A stretch of DNA of 64,000 nt from CAVQEK01 sp964596645 (GCA_964596645.1 CAZQVB010000016.1:1-64000), one strand, 5' to 3'. Positions 28,965-38,943 are shown, counted from the first letter of the stretch. Notes: generated by a model from the letters alone, not told the origin. Numbers and translations are program-made.

Positions 28965-30131
28965 ATGAACCTGTATTGTAAGAACAGAGGCTATAATTTG
29001 ATGTTGACATTTGTATTTGTTGTGGTGACTTTTCATGTCATGGGTCAAAATAGCTTGTTAAATGATCCTCCTGTTTTCACAGAGCCACGATTAGATTCAG
29101 CAAAAGAGGCTTTTGAGGTTGGTGAGCTTATTCCGGAGCCTCTTATCGAAAAAGGTGATGAAGGAACCGGTGACATAAAATATGGATTTGAAGGTGGCAC
29201 AGTGATACATCAAAGCGGAATGTACCACTTCTTTACCACAGAAATGTATGAAGACCCCATGTGGATCAATACCAGGCTGGCACACTGGGTGAGTGCAGAC
29301 GGCTTCGACTGGCAAAGAAGATCCACGCTTTTTAGGGGAAGCGGAGATTTCTCAGGTAAAGATGACCGTGGCTCTTTATGGTCGCCCATGCCCTTTTACA
29401 ATGAAAAAGAACAACGATGGAACCTTTTTTATGTAGCCTATATCAACAAGCCCCGCGTGCATCACAATAATGACCCTGCTGCCCCTTTGAATCCGGTGCA
29501 CAATCATGGTAAGGTTTGGCGCGCCGTATCTACAATTTCAGGCAAAGAAGGTATTGGAGGGCCCTATCAGGATGTGGAGATCGTATTGCAACCTGACAGT
29601 ACCTCAGGAGAGTGGGAAGGCGTACAGGGGACGGATTCCTTTTTCCTCTACCCGGTAAAAGACAGTTTCTATGCTTTTTTTGGTAGCCTGTCAGTGCAGG
29701 GAAATTCAAGATTTTGGGGAGTTGGCTTGGCCAAAGCACCTGAAATGAGCGGTCCCTGGAAGCGTTGCAGTGAATTGAATCCGGTGTTGATGAACGATTA
29801 TTTTACAGAAAATCCAATAGTCACAAAAGCAGCTGATGGTTCTTATCTCGCCTTTTTTGATGCGGGTTTTAATGGGTCGTTTGGATATAGTATTTCAGAG
29901 GATGGTAAGCATTGGCGCAAGGGCACATTGGTGCGTATTAATGACCATCCTGATAGCTGGTGGGCTGTAATGCGCACACCATTAAGCTGCATTCCGGAAG
30001 GAAATGGTGTCTATAGGGTATATTTTACTGCTTATGACAATAATCCCTGGGCAACTGAAGAATTTCCACCGAAACGTGATGACCTGTTCGGTTGTTTGGG
30101 GATGGTGTACATGAAGCTGGAATGGGATTAA
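28965..30131 (+). CDS. Secreted five-bladed beta-propeller glycosidase-like protein, copy 1
   Basis: About 388 residues from ATG 28965, which begins a signal peptide ending HVMGQ; ATG 28947 or a TTG at 28941 are alternatives. Repeated blades are visible, for example YGFEGGTVIHQSGMYHFFTTE, WINTRLAHWVSADGFDWQRR, SLWSPMPFYNEKEQRWNLFY and the ENPIV block. The fold looks like the GH43/GH117/GH130 beta-propeller group, but I cannot place it in a family. The protein at 35753-36853 is a clear paralogue: both contain GFEGG, NTRLAHW, LWSPM, RFWGVGLA and the ENPIV block. It sits between the GH2 enzyme and an unassigned large enzyme in PUL 2. Confidence 0.75.
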   Translation: MNLYCKNRGYNLMLTFVFVVVTFHVMGQNSLLNDPPVFTEPRLDSAKEAFEVGELIPEPLIEKGDEGTGDIKYGFEGGTVIHQSGMYHFFTTEMYEDPMWINTRLAHWVSADGFDWQRRSTLFRGSGDFSGKDDRGSLWSPMPFYNEKEQRWNLFYVAYINKPRVHHNNDPAAPLNPVHNHGKVWRAVSTISGKEGIGGPYQDVEIVLQPDSTSGEWEGVQGTDSFFLYPVKDSFYAFFGSLSVQGNSRFWGVGLAKAPEMSGPWKRCSELNPVLMNDYFTENPIVTKAADGSYLAFFDAGFNGSFGYSISEDGKHWRKGTLVRINDHPDSWWAVMRTPLSCIPEGNGVYRVYFTAYDNNPWATEEFPPKRDDLFGCLGMVYMKLEWD

Positions 30132-30200
30132 CACAAAATTTTAAAACATAAAATAGTTAACCTGAATAAGGGATTAGTTCAACAGCATAAAACATAGATT

Positions 30201-32267
30201 ATGACCTACAAATCATTAAAGTTAAGATATTTCATATCGTTTATACTTTTCGTAAGCACCATTCCATTCGTGTCAGCCCAGGATATTGTGGTGGAAAATG
30301 ATTCCATCAAAGTAAATGTAAACCGGCAAACGGGCACATTCCGGGTACAGGAAAAAATTTCCGGGCAACTGTGGGAAGCCGATCCATGGCAACAGGCAGC
30401 CGGGCTGCTCAAGGTGAAAAATGCAGACGGAACAGAAGAAATACTGAACTTGTCCGAATGGGAAAATATAAACGTGGTAAAAGATGGTGACAAGGCCAGT
30501 ATTATGTTTTCCGGGCCCGGCCTTTCATCTTTTTCTGCTGATGATAAACTTACGATAAAAACCTCTCTTCAAATAGCAGGAAATTCATCATTGATAAATA
30601 TTGCTGTTGAAGAGATTGACAATTCTTCCAGCCTGGAACTGGTTGAGCTTACGTATCCGGCCCGGCCATTTCACCTTAAAACAGAGGTTGACAGCGGTTT
30701 TGCCGTACTTCCCTACTGGCAGGGATTGTTGGTGCCATCATTCATCTTTCCCATATCCGGCGGGCGGTTTTTTCAATGGGATGACAGCTTCTGGTTAGAT
30801 CAGGCCATTGGCAGGCTCATGATGCCCTGGACCATATCCATGCCCTGGTGGGGGATATATAACGAAAAGTCCGGCGTATATGCATTGCTGGAAAAAGAAG
30901 ACCGCTCCACGCAGATAGAATACATCCTGAACAACAACGGCCAAACCAATTATTTCTCAGATAAAGGCAAACTGACCCCTTACCAGCGCATACTTTGCAT
31001 GTCACCCGTTTGGAACCTGAAAGAAAAGGAGCAGCCTCGCAGAATATCCTATCGCTTTTTGCCCAACGCTACTTATGTAGAAATGGCCCACCTTTATCGT
31101 AAAGAAGCTGTAAAGCGAGGCTTGCATGTAAGCCTGGAAGAAAAAGCCAGGGAAAACCCGAATGTGGAAAAGCTTAAAGGAGCCATATACATTTCTATAT
31201 CCGGAGGCTATCCTCATTATACCAACCTGGAGGGCATGGCTTACTCATTTGATGATCTTGAAAAAATGGTATCATATATACATGATTCCGTAGGGGTTGA
31301 CAATGCCTTCATCCATACCTGGAACGGCTGGGCAAACTATTCTCCTGTGCATTGGCCGATCAGCGAAGCACATGGGGGTGCGGAACGCCTGAAAGAAGTA
31401 GTGAGCAAAATTAAAGATTACGGCTATCTGTACTCTAATTATCATGCTTATATACCTTCCCTACCGCACGATCCGGATTTTACCACCCGCTATTATCCCA
31501 AAGATGATGGTGGAAATGTAAAGATCAGCAAGAACCGTTGGGACAGGAACGATCCTAAATATTATGAAGGAATGGCCCGGGAGCTTCTTCCCAAAGAATT
31601 AGAAGCCATAGGTCAAAACGCGGATATTACCGACATAAGCTTCATCAGTACTTATGATTTGGAAGATCGATTAGCGTTGGCCAAATACATCAGGTCGCTG
31701 GACCTGGTGATGGGAACCGAAAAAGGGCATGAATTATTTATTCCTTATTTTGACATGTTCGAGGGCATGGGCACCTGGGATTTTGCCCCTCATCGTGCCC
31801 GTCCTTTGTTGGCAATGTCGCTGTACATACCTCTGTTCAACCTCGTGTACCACGATGCCATCATTAATTACAACAAGTTGCAGGACAACGACCTGTTGAC
31901 CTCGTGGCACGGAGATTTTATTGAAAAAACCCTTCGAAACCTTTTGTACGGCAATAGCGCCAACATCTTCTTTTCATCCTTTGAATTTGATGGAGCCATG
32001 CCCTACCTGGAAATGGCCAATGAAGTAATTGCACCGGTACATAAGGAAACAGCATTTGAGAAGCTGGTAAGCCACAGCTTTCTAAGTTCTGATTTTAAGG
32101 TGCAGCGCAGCCAATTTTCCAATGGCGTGGAAGTAACAGTAAACACCGGTATACAGCCGCACCATACACCCGAGGGTATTCTTATGCCGGCGTATAGTTT
32201 CCGGGTAAAGGGACTTCCCCAAGGAACACTCGAAGGTTCATTTTCAAAAAACCTTTCACTGGATTAG
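30201..32267 (+). CDS. Large secreted glycosidase-like protein, family unassigned
   Basis: A 688-residue protein with a signal peptide to about residue 26 (FVSAQ). An N-terminal beta-sandwich (about 27-290, with AVLPYWQGLLVPS and MPWWGIYNEKSGVYAL) is followed by a TIM-barrel-like part (about 310-600, with FIHTWNGWANY, ITDISFISTYDLEDR and MGTEKGHELFIPYFD) and a small C-terminal beta domain. The layout recalls the GH101/DUF5696 group of endo-acting alpha-glycosidases, but conserved catalytic residues cannot be fixed from sequence alone. Acidic candidates are the Asp residues of DITD and the Glu of GTEKGHE. Context, between GH2, propeller and sulfatase genes, makes a role in breaking a sulfated polysaccharide likely. 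Confidence 0.7.
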   Translation: MTYKSLKLRYFISFILFVSTIPFVSAQDIVVENDSIKVNVNRQTGTFRVQEKISGQLWEADPWQQAAGLLKVKNADGTEEILNLSEWENINVVKDGDKASIMFSGPGLSSFSADDKLTIKTSLQIAGNSSLINIAVEEIDNSSSLELVELTYPARPFHLKTEVDSGFAVLPYWQGLLVPSFIFPISGGRFFQWDDSFWLDQAIGRLMMPWTISMPWWGIYNEKSGVYALLEKEDRSTQIEYILNNNGQTNYFSDKGKLTPYQRILCMSPVWNLKEKEQPRRISYRFLPNATYVEMAHLYRKEAVKRGLHVSLEEKARENPNVEKLKGAIYISISGGYPHYTNLEGMAYSFDDLEKMVSYIHDSVGVDNAFIHTWNGWANYSPVHWPISEAHGGAERLKEVVSKIKDYGYLYSNYHAYIPSLPHDPDFTTRYYPKDDGGNVKISKNRWDRNDPKYYEGMARELLPKELEAIGQNADITDISFISTYDLEDRLALAKYIRSLDLVMGTEKGHELFIPYFDMFEGMGTWDFAPHRARPLLAMSLYIPLFNLVYHDAIINYNKLQDNDLLTSWHGDFIEKTLRNLLYGNSANIFFSSFEFDGAMPYLEMANEVIAPVHKETAFEKLVSHSFLSSDFKVQRSQFSNGVEVTVNTGIQPHHTPEGILMPAYSFRVKGLPQGTLEGSFSKNLSLD

Positions 32268-32331
32268 AGTGTAAAAAAATTTTCAATAATTCAACAAAAT
32301 AATTTGATGTATAAATTGAAAATTTAGCTTT

Positions 32332-33825
32332 ATGGGTTTTATAAAGCAATTAGCAGTTACATTTTTCGTCTTTTGCGGCGTGTTATCACTTCAGGCGCAG
32401 GAAAAATCATCTCCCAACATAATTCTTTTACTGGCTGACGACCTTGGTTGGGGTGATGTGGGGTTCAACGGCAATGAGATTATTAAAACCCCACAATTGG
32501 ATAAAATGGCAGCCAGCGGAGTAGTATATAAAAGATTCTATGCCGCCTCACCCTTGTGCTCACCCACCAGAGGTAGTTGCCTTACGGGCCGTTATCCTTT
32601 CCGGTATGGCATTTTGAGTGCCCACACGCATGGACTCAGACCCGCAGAGATCACTGTAGCGGAGGTTGCCAAAGAAAGGAATTACACAACAGGTTTATTT
32701 GGCAAATGGCACCTGGGCTGGTTAGAACCTGACAATGTGAAAGGAAGAGGTATTTACTCGCCTCCATGGCATCATGGGTTTGATTCTTCATTCTGCACCT
32801 ACAGCGCGGTACCTACCTACGATCCGCAAATCACTCCTGACGGGTGGAACAAATGGGGCAATAAAGAAGGTGAGCGCTGGAGTGAGTCCTATTTCATCAA
32901 TGGCCGCGAAGTAACTGAAAAGCTACAGGGCGATGACAGTAAGATCATAATGGATAAAGCCATCCCGTTCATTGAAAACGCGGTAAAACGAGAGCAGCCG
33001 TTTTTTGCCTGTATATGGTTTCATACACCTCATGAACCGGTAGTAGCAGGGCCTGAATACAGAGCCATGTACCGGCAATACTCCGACAGTGCTCAACATT
33101 ACTTTGGCTGTATTACGGCCATGGATGATCAGATCGGCCGCCTAAACAGCAAATTGGAACAACTTGGTGTGGCTGATAACACCATCATTCTATTTACCAG
33201 TGACAACGGCCCCGAGGGTGAAGTGTCACAGCCTGTCAATAAGATTGCTTCTACCGGTCCATTCAGAGGACATAAACACACGATTTATGAAGGAGGCCTG
33301 AGAGTGCCCGCGGTGTTGTATTGGCCGGGAAATATTGATCCGGGACGTGTTTCTGATGCAATTACCGGTACGGTGGATTTTTTTCCCACGGTGGCACAAT
33401 TGTTTAATTATGAGTTTTCTGATGAGAATACACGGATTATTGACGGTGAATCATTATAGCCTATAGCCAAAGGCAAAGCAGGCAATAGTGAAAGAACCAT
33501 GTTTTGCGGCTACAAGCGGCTACACAACCTGGTGGATGCGCAGGCTTTGATAGATCAACAGTATAAGATATTAAAGCGGGCGGTACCTCCCGGTAAAATT
33601 GTTTATTCTTTCATTCCGGGCCTGGAAGACCAAGTATTTATAAAAGATGAAGATGATTATATAGAAGAAGAACTGTACGAGCTGTACGACCTTAAAAATG
33701 ACCCTGGCGAAACCAATAATCTGAAAGATCAAATGCCACAGCTTTTTGAAAAAATGAAAGAACAAATGAAGCAAATCGACCGCTCCTGTCAGATGAGCAG
33801 AGATGGATCGGAGTATAGTTATTAA
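32332..33825 (+). pseudogene. Sulfatase interrupted by one in-frame TAG
   Basis: A type I sulfatase of 497 coding codons broken only by TAG at 33457-33459 (codon 376). Upstream part: signal peptide ending LQAQ, metal motif LLADDLGWGDVGFNG, formylglycine motif CSPTR (Cys76), GLFGKWHLG, second metal motif FTSDNGPEG, ending IDGESL. After the stop, the same frame continues directly with PIAKGKAGNSERTMFCGYK and the usual C-terminal YELYDLKNDPGETNNL. There is no frameshift or deletion. The C-terminal subdomain would be lost, so the product is probably inactive unless the codon is read through or is a sequencing error. A shorter restart from ATG 33499 is possible. CAG-to-TAG or TTG-to-TAG would explain it. 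Confidence 0.85.
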
Positions 33826-34005
33826 ATCATTGTTTGCAGGTAGCGTTGCTGTATTTTTAGTAATGGAAGATGATTATTTTGATTAGAACAAAGTCAAATA
33901 TTAACGCACGATTAGCAAATCAATAATGAATTAATGATCTAGGCATTCATTGTTTTAGCCACGCAAACCATTCAGGCATCATAAAATATTACTATCCTAT
34001 TTAAA

Positions 34006-35730
34006 ATGAACAGACTTAACATTTACCTGATTCTACTTTCAATTTTTTTAGCTGAGTGGTCAGTAATTGCACAACCCAGAAAAGATGATTTAATGACTAG
34101 GGTTATTTCTCCAACCAGGATCATTTGGTTATCAAGAGATTCAACCGTTGTAAATGCTCAGGTATTATTGGACTCAAGTGTGAATATGCAACCTGTCATT
34201 GGCTACAGTAACTTTTGTGTCATGACGAATGCTGGTGAGACCCCTGGCATCATCCTCGATTTTGGCAAAGAAATATATGGTGGCATTGTGATATCCTCAC
34301 ATACGAAGGAGTTTGACCCGGTAAGGGTAAGGGTGCGGTTTGGGGAGTCTGTATCTGAAACCATGAGTGGCTTGTATGGAGACAACAATGCGACCAATAA
34401 TCACAGTGTAAGGGACGACATTCATGTATTACCCCATAGGTTAGGTACCACCGAAATTGGAAAAACAGGCTTTCGTTTTGTCAGGCTCGACTTGCCGGAT
34501 TCAGGTTCTGTTGCCAATATTATTACCATTAAAGCCCTTTCGCAATACCGGGATATACCTTATCAGGGAAGCTTCAACTGCAATGATACCCTTCTCAATA
34601 AAATATGGCAGACAGACGCTTACACGGTACACCTGAATATGCAGGAATACCTGTGGGATGGCATCAAGCGCGACAGACTGGTGTGGATAGGAGATATGTT
34701 TCCCGAGTTGGAAGCCATTCAGGCAGTATTCGGCCATCACCAAGTTGTGAACAGTAGCCTGGATCTGATAAAAGACCATACAGCTCTGCCCAATTGGATG
34801 AATGGCATTTCCGGGTACTCGATCTGGTGGATCGTCATCCAGAAAGACCTTTTTGAATACACTGCTGACACATTCTATCTACAACAGCAACACCCCTATC
34901 TGAAGGAATTGGTCAATCAACTAACTGAATACATCGATCCGGTTACTGGTAAGGAACAGTTGCCGGATTGGCGTTTCCTGGACTGGCCAACGCAGGCCAA
35001 TCCTGAAGCTACCCATGCCGGCCTGCATGCCATGATGATCTGGGCTATGCAGTCCGCATCATTTCTCGCTGATGTATTAGATGATGAGGAGCTAAAGCAG
35101 ACAGCGGAAAATGCTGCTTCTTCACTGATAAAACATCGGCCCCTTATGGACGGGGCCAAGCAACCCGCGGCTTTAATGCTGCTGGTAGACCATGGAGACA
35201 AGGAAGATCATGTTGAAACTCTGTTGGCTGATGGAGCCAGGGGAGTTTCTACCTTTTTCGGGTATTTCATATTACAGGCCATGGCCAAAGAAGATTTGGT
35301 GCAGCAGGGTATAGATCTAATCAGGGTATACTGGGGCGCTATGCTCGCAATGGGCGCCACAACATTTTGGGAGGATTTTAATATAGAGTGGATTGAAAAT
35401 GCCTATCGAATTGACGAATTGCCGGTGGAAGGAAAAAAGGACATACATGGTGATTTTGGTGCCTATTGCTATTTAGGGTTCAGGCACAGCCTGTGCCATG
35501 GTTGGGCTGCCGGACCTACCGCCTGGCTTAGTCAGCATGTACTGGGTGTGGAAGCTGCAGTGCCTGGATTCAAAGAAATACGCATTAAGCCGCATCTGGG
35601 CGATCTGCAGTGGGCGGAGGGGCATGTGCCAACTCCGTATGGCGCCATCTTCGTGCGTCATCAGAAAACCTCAGAAGGAAAAATTATCTCTGATGTTAGG
35701 GTTCCGGCTGGAATTACCGTCTTGAAATAG
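34006..35730 (+). CDS. GH78-like alpha-L-rhamnosidase
   Basis: A 574-residue secreted protein (signal peptide to about residue 22, VIAQ). An N-terminal beta-sandwich contains GIILDFGKEIYGGIVIS, and the (alpha/alpha)6 barrel contains WDGIKRDRLVWIGDM, the family hallmark around the catalytic acid region (DxxKRDR). The C-terminal beta domain has HGWAAGPTAWLSQHVLGV and KEIRIKPHLGDLQWAEGHVPTPYG, also typical for GH78. It is shorter than many GH78 enzymes because the extra N-terminal sandwich domains are missing. It would release alpha-linked rhamnose. Rhamnose is common in sulfated algal polymers such as ulvan, but no lyase is present here to confirm that substrate. Confidence 0.85.
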   Translation: MNRLNIYLILLSIFLAEWSVIAQPRKDDLMTRVISPTRIIWLSRDSTVVNAQVLLDSSVNMQPVIGYSNFCVMTNAGETPGIILDFGKEIYGGIVISSHTKEFDPVRVRVRFGESVSETMSGLYGDNNATNNHSVRDDIHVLPHRLGTTEIGKTGFRFVRLDLPDSGSVANIITIKALSQYRDIPYQGSFNCNDTLLNKIWQTDAYTVHLNMQEYLWDGIKRDRLVWIGDMFPELEAIQAVFGHHQVVNSSLDLIKDHTALPNWMNGISGYSIWWIVIQKDLFEYTADTFYLQQQHPYLKELVNQLTEYIDPVTGKEQLPDWRFLDWPTQANPEATHAGLHAMMIWAMQSASFLADVLDDEELKQTAENAASSLIKHRPLMDGAKQPAALMLLVDHGDKEDHVETLLADGARGVSTFFGYFILQAMAKEDLVQQGIDLIRVYWGAMLAMGATTFWEDFNIEWIENAYRIDELPVEGKKDIHGDFGAYCYLGFRHSLCHGWAAGPTAWLSQHVLGVEAAVPGFKEIRIKPHLGDLQWAEGHVPTPYGAIFVRHQKTSEGKIISDVRVPAGITVLK

Positions 35731-35752
35731 AAGAAATCATAAAAACGTATTC

Positions 35753-36853
35753 ATGAAAAATGTTCTTGTGGCCATTTGGGCAGGTATTCTATTTTCTTTT
35801 GCTTGCACATCAGACAAAGCCGGTGATCGCCAGACTACGGCTAAAGATGATCGAAAAGTGCCCACTTTGAAAGTGCTGGAAGTGCATCCGGGGCCGGTCA
35901 TCGCCAAAGGCGATCCGGGAACGGAAGGAAATATTTATGGCTTTGAAGGCGGTAGGGCACACAAGATCGATGGTACTTATCATCTCTTTACCACAGAGCC
36001 CTATGCCGAACCGCACTGGACCAATACGCGATTGGCACATTGGAGCAGCCCCAATGGCATAGATTGGGAAAGGCAGGGATACGTCATGCAATCAAGCGGT
36101 GACTATACAGGTACAGATCAGAAAGCGGCGCTGTGGTCTCCCATGACGTACTTTCTGCCCGAACAAAATAAGTGGTACCTGAGCTATGTGGCATACAAAT
36201 CTGCGCCAGATCTAGACACCGCCTTTAAAGCCAATTTCGAAGGGCAGATATGGCTGGCGGCCTCCCAAACACCCGGCAAACAAGGAATAGCAGGACCATA
36301 TAAAGACACATTGATGCTGCTCGGTGTAGACGAAAACAGTCAGGAATGGGAAGGCCTGCAGGGAGTAGACAGTTGGTATCCGTATCAGCTGGAGGATGGT
36401 CGGTGGCTGGCATTTTACGGCAGCGCCGTCACTCAATACCGCCCCATACGATTTTGGGGCGTGGGACTGGCCGAGTCGGACTCGTTCTTTGGCCCATGGG
36501 AAAGAATGGACGGAACAAACCCGGTGTTGATGGATTCACTTTTTGTAGAAAATCCCATTGTAGACAAAGTGAATGAAGATTGGTACATCGCATTGTATGA
36601 CGGAGGCCCTGGTACCAATAAGTTTGCCTATAGCTATTCGAAAGACGGAGTGAATTGGTCTTACAGGCAGTACGTCGATCTTGAAAGTAAAACGAAAAGA
36701 TGGTGGCGGCCGGAGTTTGGCATGCGCACCCCGCTGGGGCTTATTTCAGAAGGCGATGGCGTATATACCGTATTTTTTACAGCCATTGATAGTACTGGTT
36801 TTGGCCATGTGGGTATGAGCAAGCTGCTATTGCAGATGGAAGATAAGCAGTAA
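35753..36853 (+). CDS. Beta-propeller glycosidase-like lipoprotein, copy 2
   Basis: A 366-residue lipoprotein (lipobox ending Cys18, SFAC), 22 bp behind the GH78 gene. It is the paralogue of the protein at 28965-30131: shared blocks are GFEGGRAHKIDGTYHLFTTE, NTRLAHWSSPNGIDWERQG, SSGDYTGTDQKAALWSPM, RFWGVGLAESD and the ENPIV block, followed by MRTPLG near the end. One copy is soluble (signal peptide), this one is membrane-anchored, so they may act on different sides of the import step. Fold resembles the five-bladed propeller glycosidases (GH43/GH117/GH130), family not assigned. Confidence 0.75.
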   Translation: MKNVLVAIWAGILFSFACTSDKAGDRQTTAKDDRKVPTLKVLEVHPGPVIAKGDPGTEGNIYGFEGGRAHKIDGTYHLFTTEPYAEPHWTNTRLAHWSSPNGIDWERQGYVMQSSGDYTGTDQKAALWSPMTYFLPEQNKWYLSYVAYKSAPDLDTAFKANFEGQIWLAASQTPGKQGIAGPYKDTLMLLGVDENSQEWEGLQGVDSWYPYQLEDGRWLAFYGSAVTQYRPIRFWGVGLAESDSFFGPWERMDGTNPVLMDSLFVENPIVDKVNEDWYIALYDGGPGTNKFAYSYSKDGVNWSYRQYVDLESKTKRWWRPEFGMRTPLGLISEGDGVYTVFFTAIDSTGFGHVGMSKLLLQMEDKQ

Positions 36854-37214
36854 AAATTGAACCGCTTGTCAGTGATTCTGCCTGAAGCATCATACGTCGA
36901 TGGAACAAAGTCTATGGCTTGTGTGGCTTGTGGTAAGTCGGTAATTGATGATCTTTCCCAGCATGGGTTGAAGGCTACAATGAGAAGGGCATCAATGGAA
37001 GCATTTTCGGCAGCAGACCCACTCATCAAAACGATGCACATCAGCGCTATGGTGAGTAAAAGTTGCAGCGTGTATGGCGCTATGTTGTATCATCATTTTC
37101 GGCGTCATTTGATTTCCTTATGCGTCTTTCGTGTTTAATATTGCCGACATTATAGGTTAATTTTGTACGCATCGTAATCGTATCCATTGCGACCCCAACA
37201 AATCATTAGTATCA
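36854..37214. other. Intergenic stretch before last PUL 2 sulfatase
   Basis: No supported gene. The frames that are open here (one on each strand of about 90-125 codons) have no family features, no good start and overlap each other. TAATTTTG at 37158-37165 matches the Bacteroidota -7 consensus TAnnTTTG and could mark a promoter for the sulfatase, with no clear -33 box. Confidence 0.5.
37158..37165 (+). promoter_or_regulatory. Possible -7 promoter element
   Basis: TAATTTTG fits the TAnnTTTG -7 box used by the primary sigma factor of Bacteroidota and lies 49 bp before the sulfatase start at 37215. A TTTG -33 box at 19-21 bp spacing is not seen, so the call is weak. Confidence 0.3.
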
Positions 37215-38897
37215 ATGAGCACAGCAGCACCATCAAGATTATTTCCTTTTTTCTATCACACTACGCGCTTCATCAAAGCATCCTTCGCTTTGCTTCTGTT
37301 AACGACAGCCTGCAGCCAGCCGCCACAGACGGAAGAACAGACACCCACCAAGCCAAACATTGTTTTCATCGTATGCGACGATCTCAATGACGCCATAGGT
37401 GCCATGCAGGGGCATCCGCAAGCCATCACGCCACACATTGACCGGCTGGCCAGCGAGGGCGTGCTATTTACCAATGCCCAGGTAAATGTGCCGATTTGTG
37501 GCCCGTCGAGAGCCAGCTTTCTCACGGGGCTGTATCCGCACACCACCGGCTATTTCGGCTACAACTTCATCAGCGATCACTGGCTCAACAACCCTGTGCT
37601 GAAAGAGTCACGCACATTTCTGCAGCATTTTCAAGACAATGGCTACCACGTGATGGGCACCGGTAAAATTTTTCACAACAACCAAGAAGACTGGTCGCAA
37701 TTCGATGAGTTTGGCGTAGCCCCCGATTGGGGCCCCTGGCCGTGGGATGGCACATCGGACGATGAAATCGAGTTTGATTCGCTCAGCCCCTGGCGCAACT
37801 CCGTGGTGCATCCTTCCATGCCCGGTGGCTTTGGCATCGACGACTCCTTCGGTTCCCTGCACGACGTGCCGAATGTGCCGGCCGATGCTGACAACGATGT
37901 GCCGGGCTATAGCGGCTGGCGCTTGTTTTTTAAACCTTTCAAATACAACAGCGCGGCCGACCGCGACCTGATGCCCGATGAACTCAATGCCCGATGGGTG
38001 CAGGATAAGGTAAAAGAACAATATGAAAAGCCATTTTTGATGTGTGTTGGCATCAACAGGCCCCACACACCCATGTTCGCACCGCAGGAATTTTTTGATC
38101 TTTTCCCGTTGGACAGTGTGCAGACGGCCAGGGCCAAAAAGGATGATCTAAGCGATGTGCCGTTGATTATAAAAGAAAATGGCGGATTGGGGAGCGGGCT
38201 GTACGGCTTTCACAAATATGACCATGTGATGGATGCAGGGGGTGAAAGTATGCTGAAGAAATGGACACAGGCATACCTGGCCAACGTCACTTTTTTAGAT
38301 GAGCAAATCGGCAAAATAGTGGAGGCCATACGCAACAGTGCCTATGGCGCCAACACCTACATTTTCTTCACCAGCGACCACGGCTATCATATGGGCGAAA
38401 AAGAGTATCTGTTCAAAAACAGCCCTTGGGAAGAAGCCGCCCGTGTGCCGCTCATCGTAGTGGGCCCGGGCATAGGCAGTGCTGTGGTGCCGCAGCCGGT
38501 TTCCCTGGTCGATTTGTTTCCTACATTCAACGCACTCTCACGCTTAGGCGATCAGGTAAATGCCCACACAAACGAATTACCGCTCGATGGTCATAGTCTC
38601 TTGCCGTTGCTCATGCCGGGCAGGGGTGAATGGGAGGGGCCTGATGTGGCCCTAACTGCTGTAGCGGGCGACCAGCCATTGGAAATGGCCACCCCCGGAC
38701 CACCGGCATTGCAAAATTATAGCGTGCGCTCTGAGCGCTTTCGCTACATACGCTACTACAATGGTGCGGAGGAACTGTACGATCACCAGGACGATCCATA
38801 CGAATGGCGCAACCTGGCCGATGAGCCCGACTATAGCGACATCAAAAGCCAGCTGAAAAAACAATTGTTTTCACTCGTGCCCTTATCTGACAATTAG
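37215..38897 (+). CDS. Sulfatase, iduronate-2-sulfatase-like lipoprotein
   Basis: A 560-residue type I sulfatase with a lipobox ending at Cys33 (LTTAC). Formylglycine motif CGPSR with Cys95; metal motifs CDDLNDAIGAM and TSDHGYHMGEKEYLFKNS. The closest relative in the window is the sulfatase at 1311-2954: same length, same order of blocks (QGHPQA/AGHPQA, HHT/PHTTGYFGY, YNSAADRDLMPDELNA, KWTQAYLA, FKNSPWEEAARVPLI). It is the last gene of PUL 2 and is followed by a strong terminator. The lipid anchor suggests desulfation at the outer membrane or in the periplasm. Confidence 0.92.
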   Translation: MSTAAPSRLFPFFYHTTRFIKASFALLLLTTACSQPPQTEEQTPTKPNIVFIVCDDLNDAIGAMQGHPQAITPHIDRLASEGVLFTNAQVNVPICGPSRASFLTGLYPHTTGYFGYNFISDHWLNNPVLKESRTFLQHFQDNGYHVMGTGKIFHNNQEDWSQFDEFGVAPDWGPWPWDGTSDDEIEFDSLSPWRNSVVHPSMPGGFGIDDSFGSLHDVPNVPADADNDVPGYSGWRLFFKPFKYNSAADRDLMPDELNARWVQDKVKEQYEKPFLMCVGINRPHTPMFAPQEFFDLFPLDSVQTARAKKDDLSDVPLIIKENGGLGSGLYGFHKYDHVMDAGGESMLKKWTQAYLANVTFLDEQIGKIVEAIRNSAYGANTYIFFTSDHGYHMGEKEYLFKNSPWEEAARVPLIVVGPGIGSAVVPQPVSLVDLFPTFNALSRLGDQVNAHTNELPLDGHSLLPLLMPGRGEWEGPDVALTAVAGDQPLEMATPGPPALQNYSVRSERFRYIRYYNGAEELYDHQDDPYEWRNLADEPDYSDIKSQLKKQLFSLVPLSDN

Positions 38898-38943
38898 CGC
38901 CATACTGTGCGCGCGGCTACCTTTTGTTCGGAGTAGAATGCAG

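Noticed and set aside
33499..33825. Separate small gene downstream of the sulfatase
   Set aside because: It is in the same frame as the upstream part and encodes the sulfatase C-terminus, so it is one interrupted gene rather than two.
36857..37138. Plus-strand frame of 93 codons before the last sulfatase
   Set aside because: TTG start, no family features, overlaps an equally plausible frame on the other strand, and no upstream signals.
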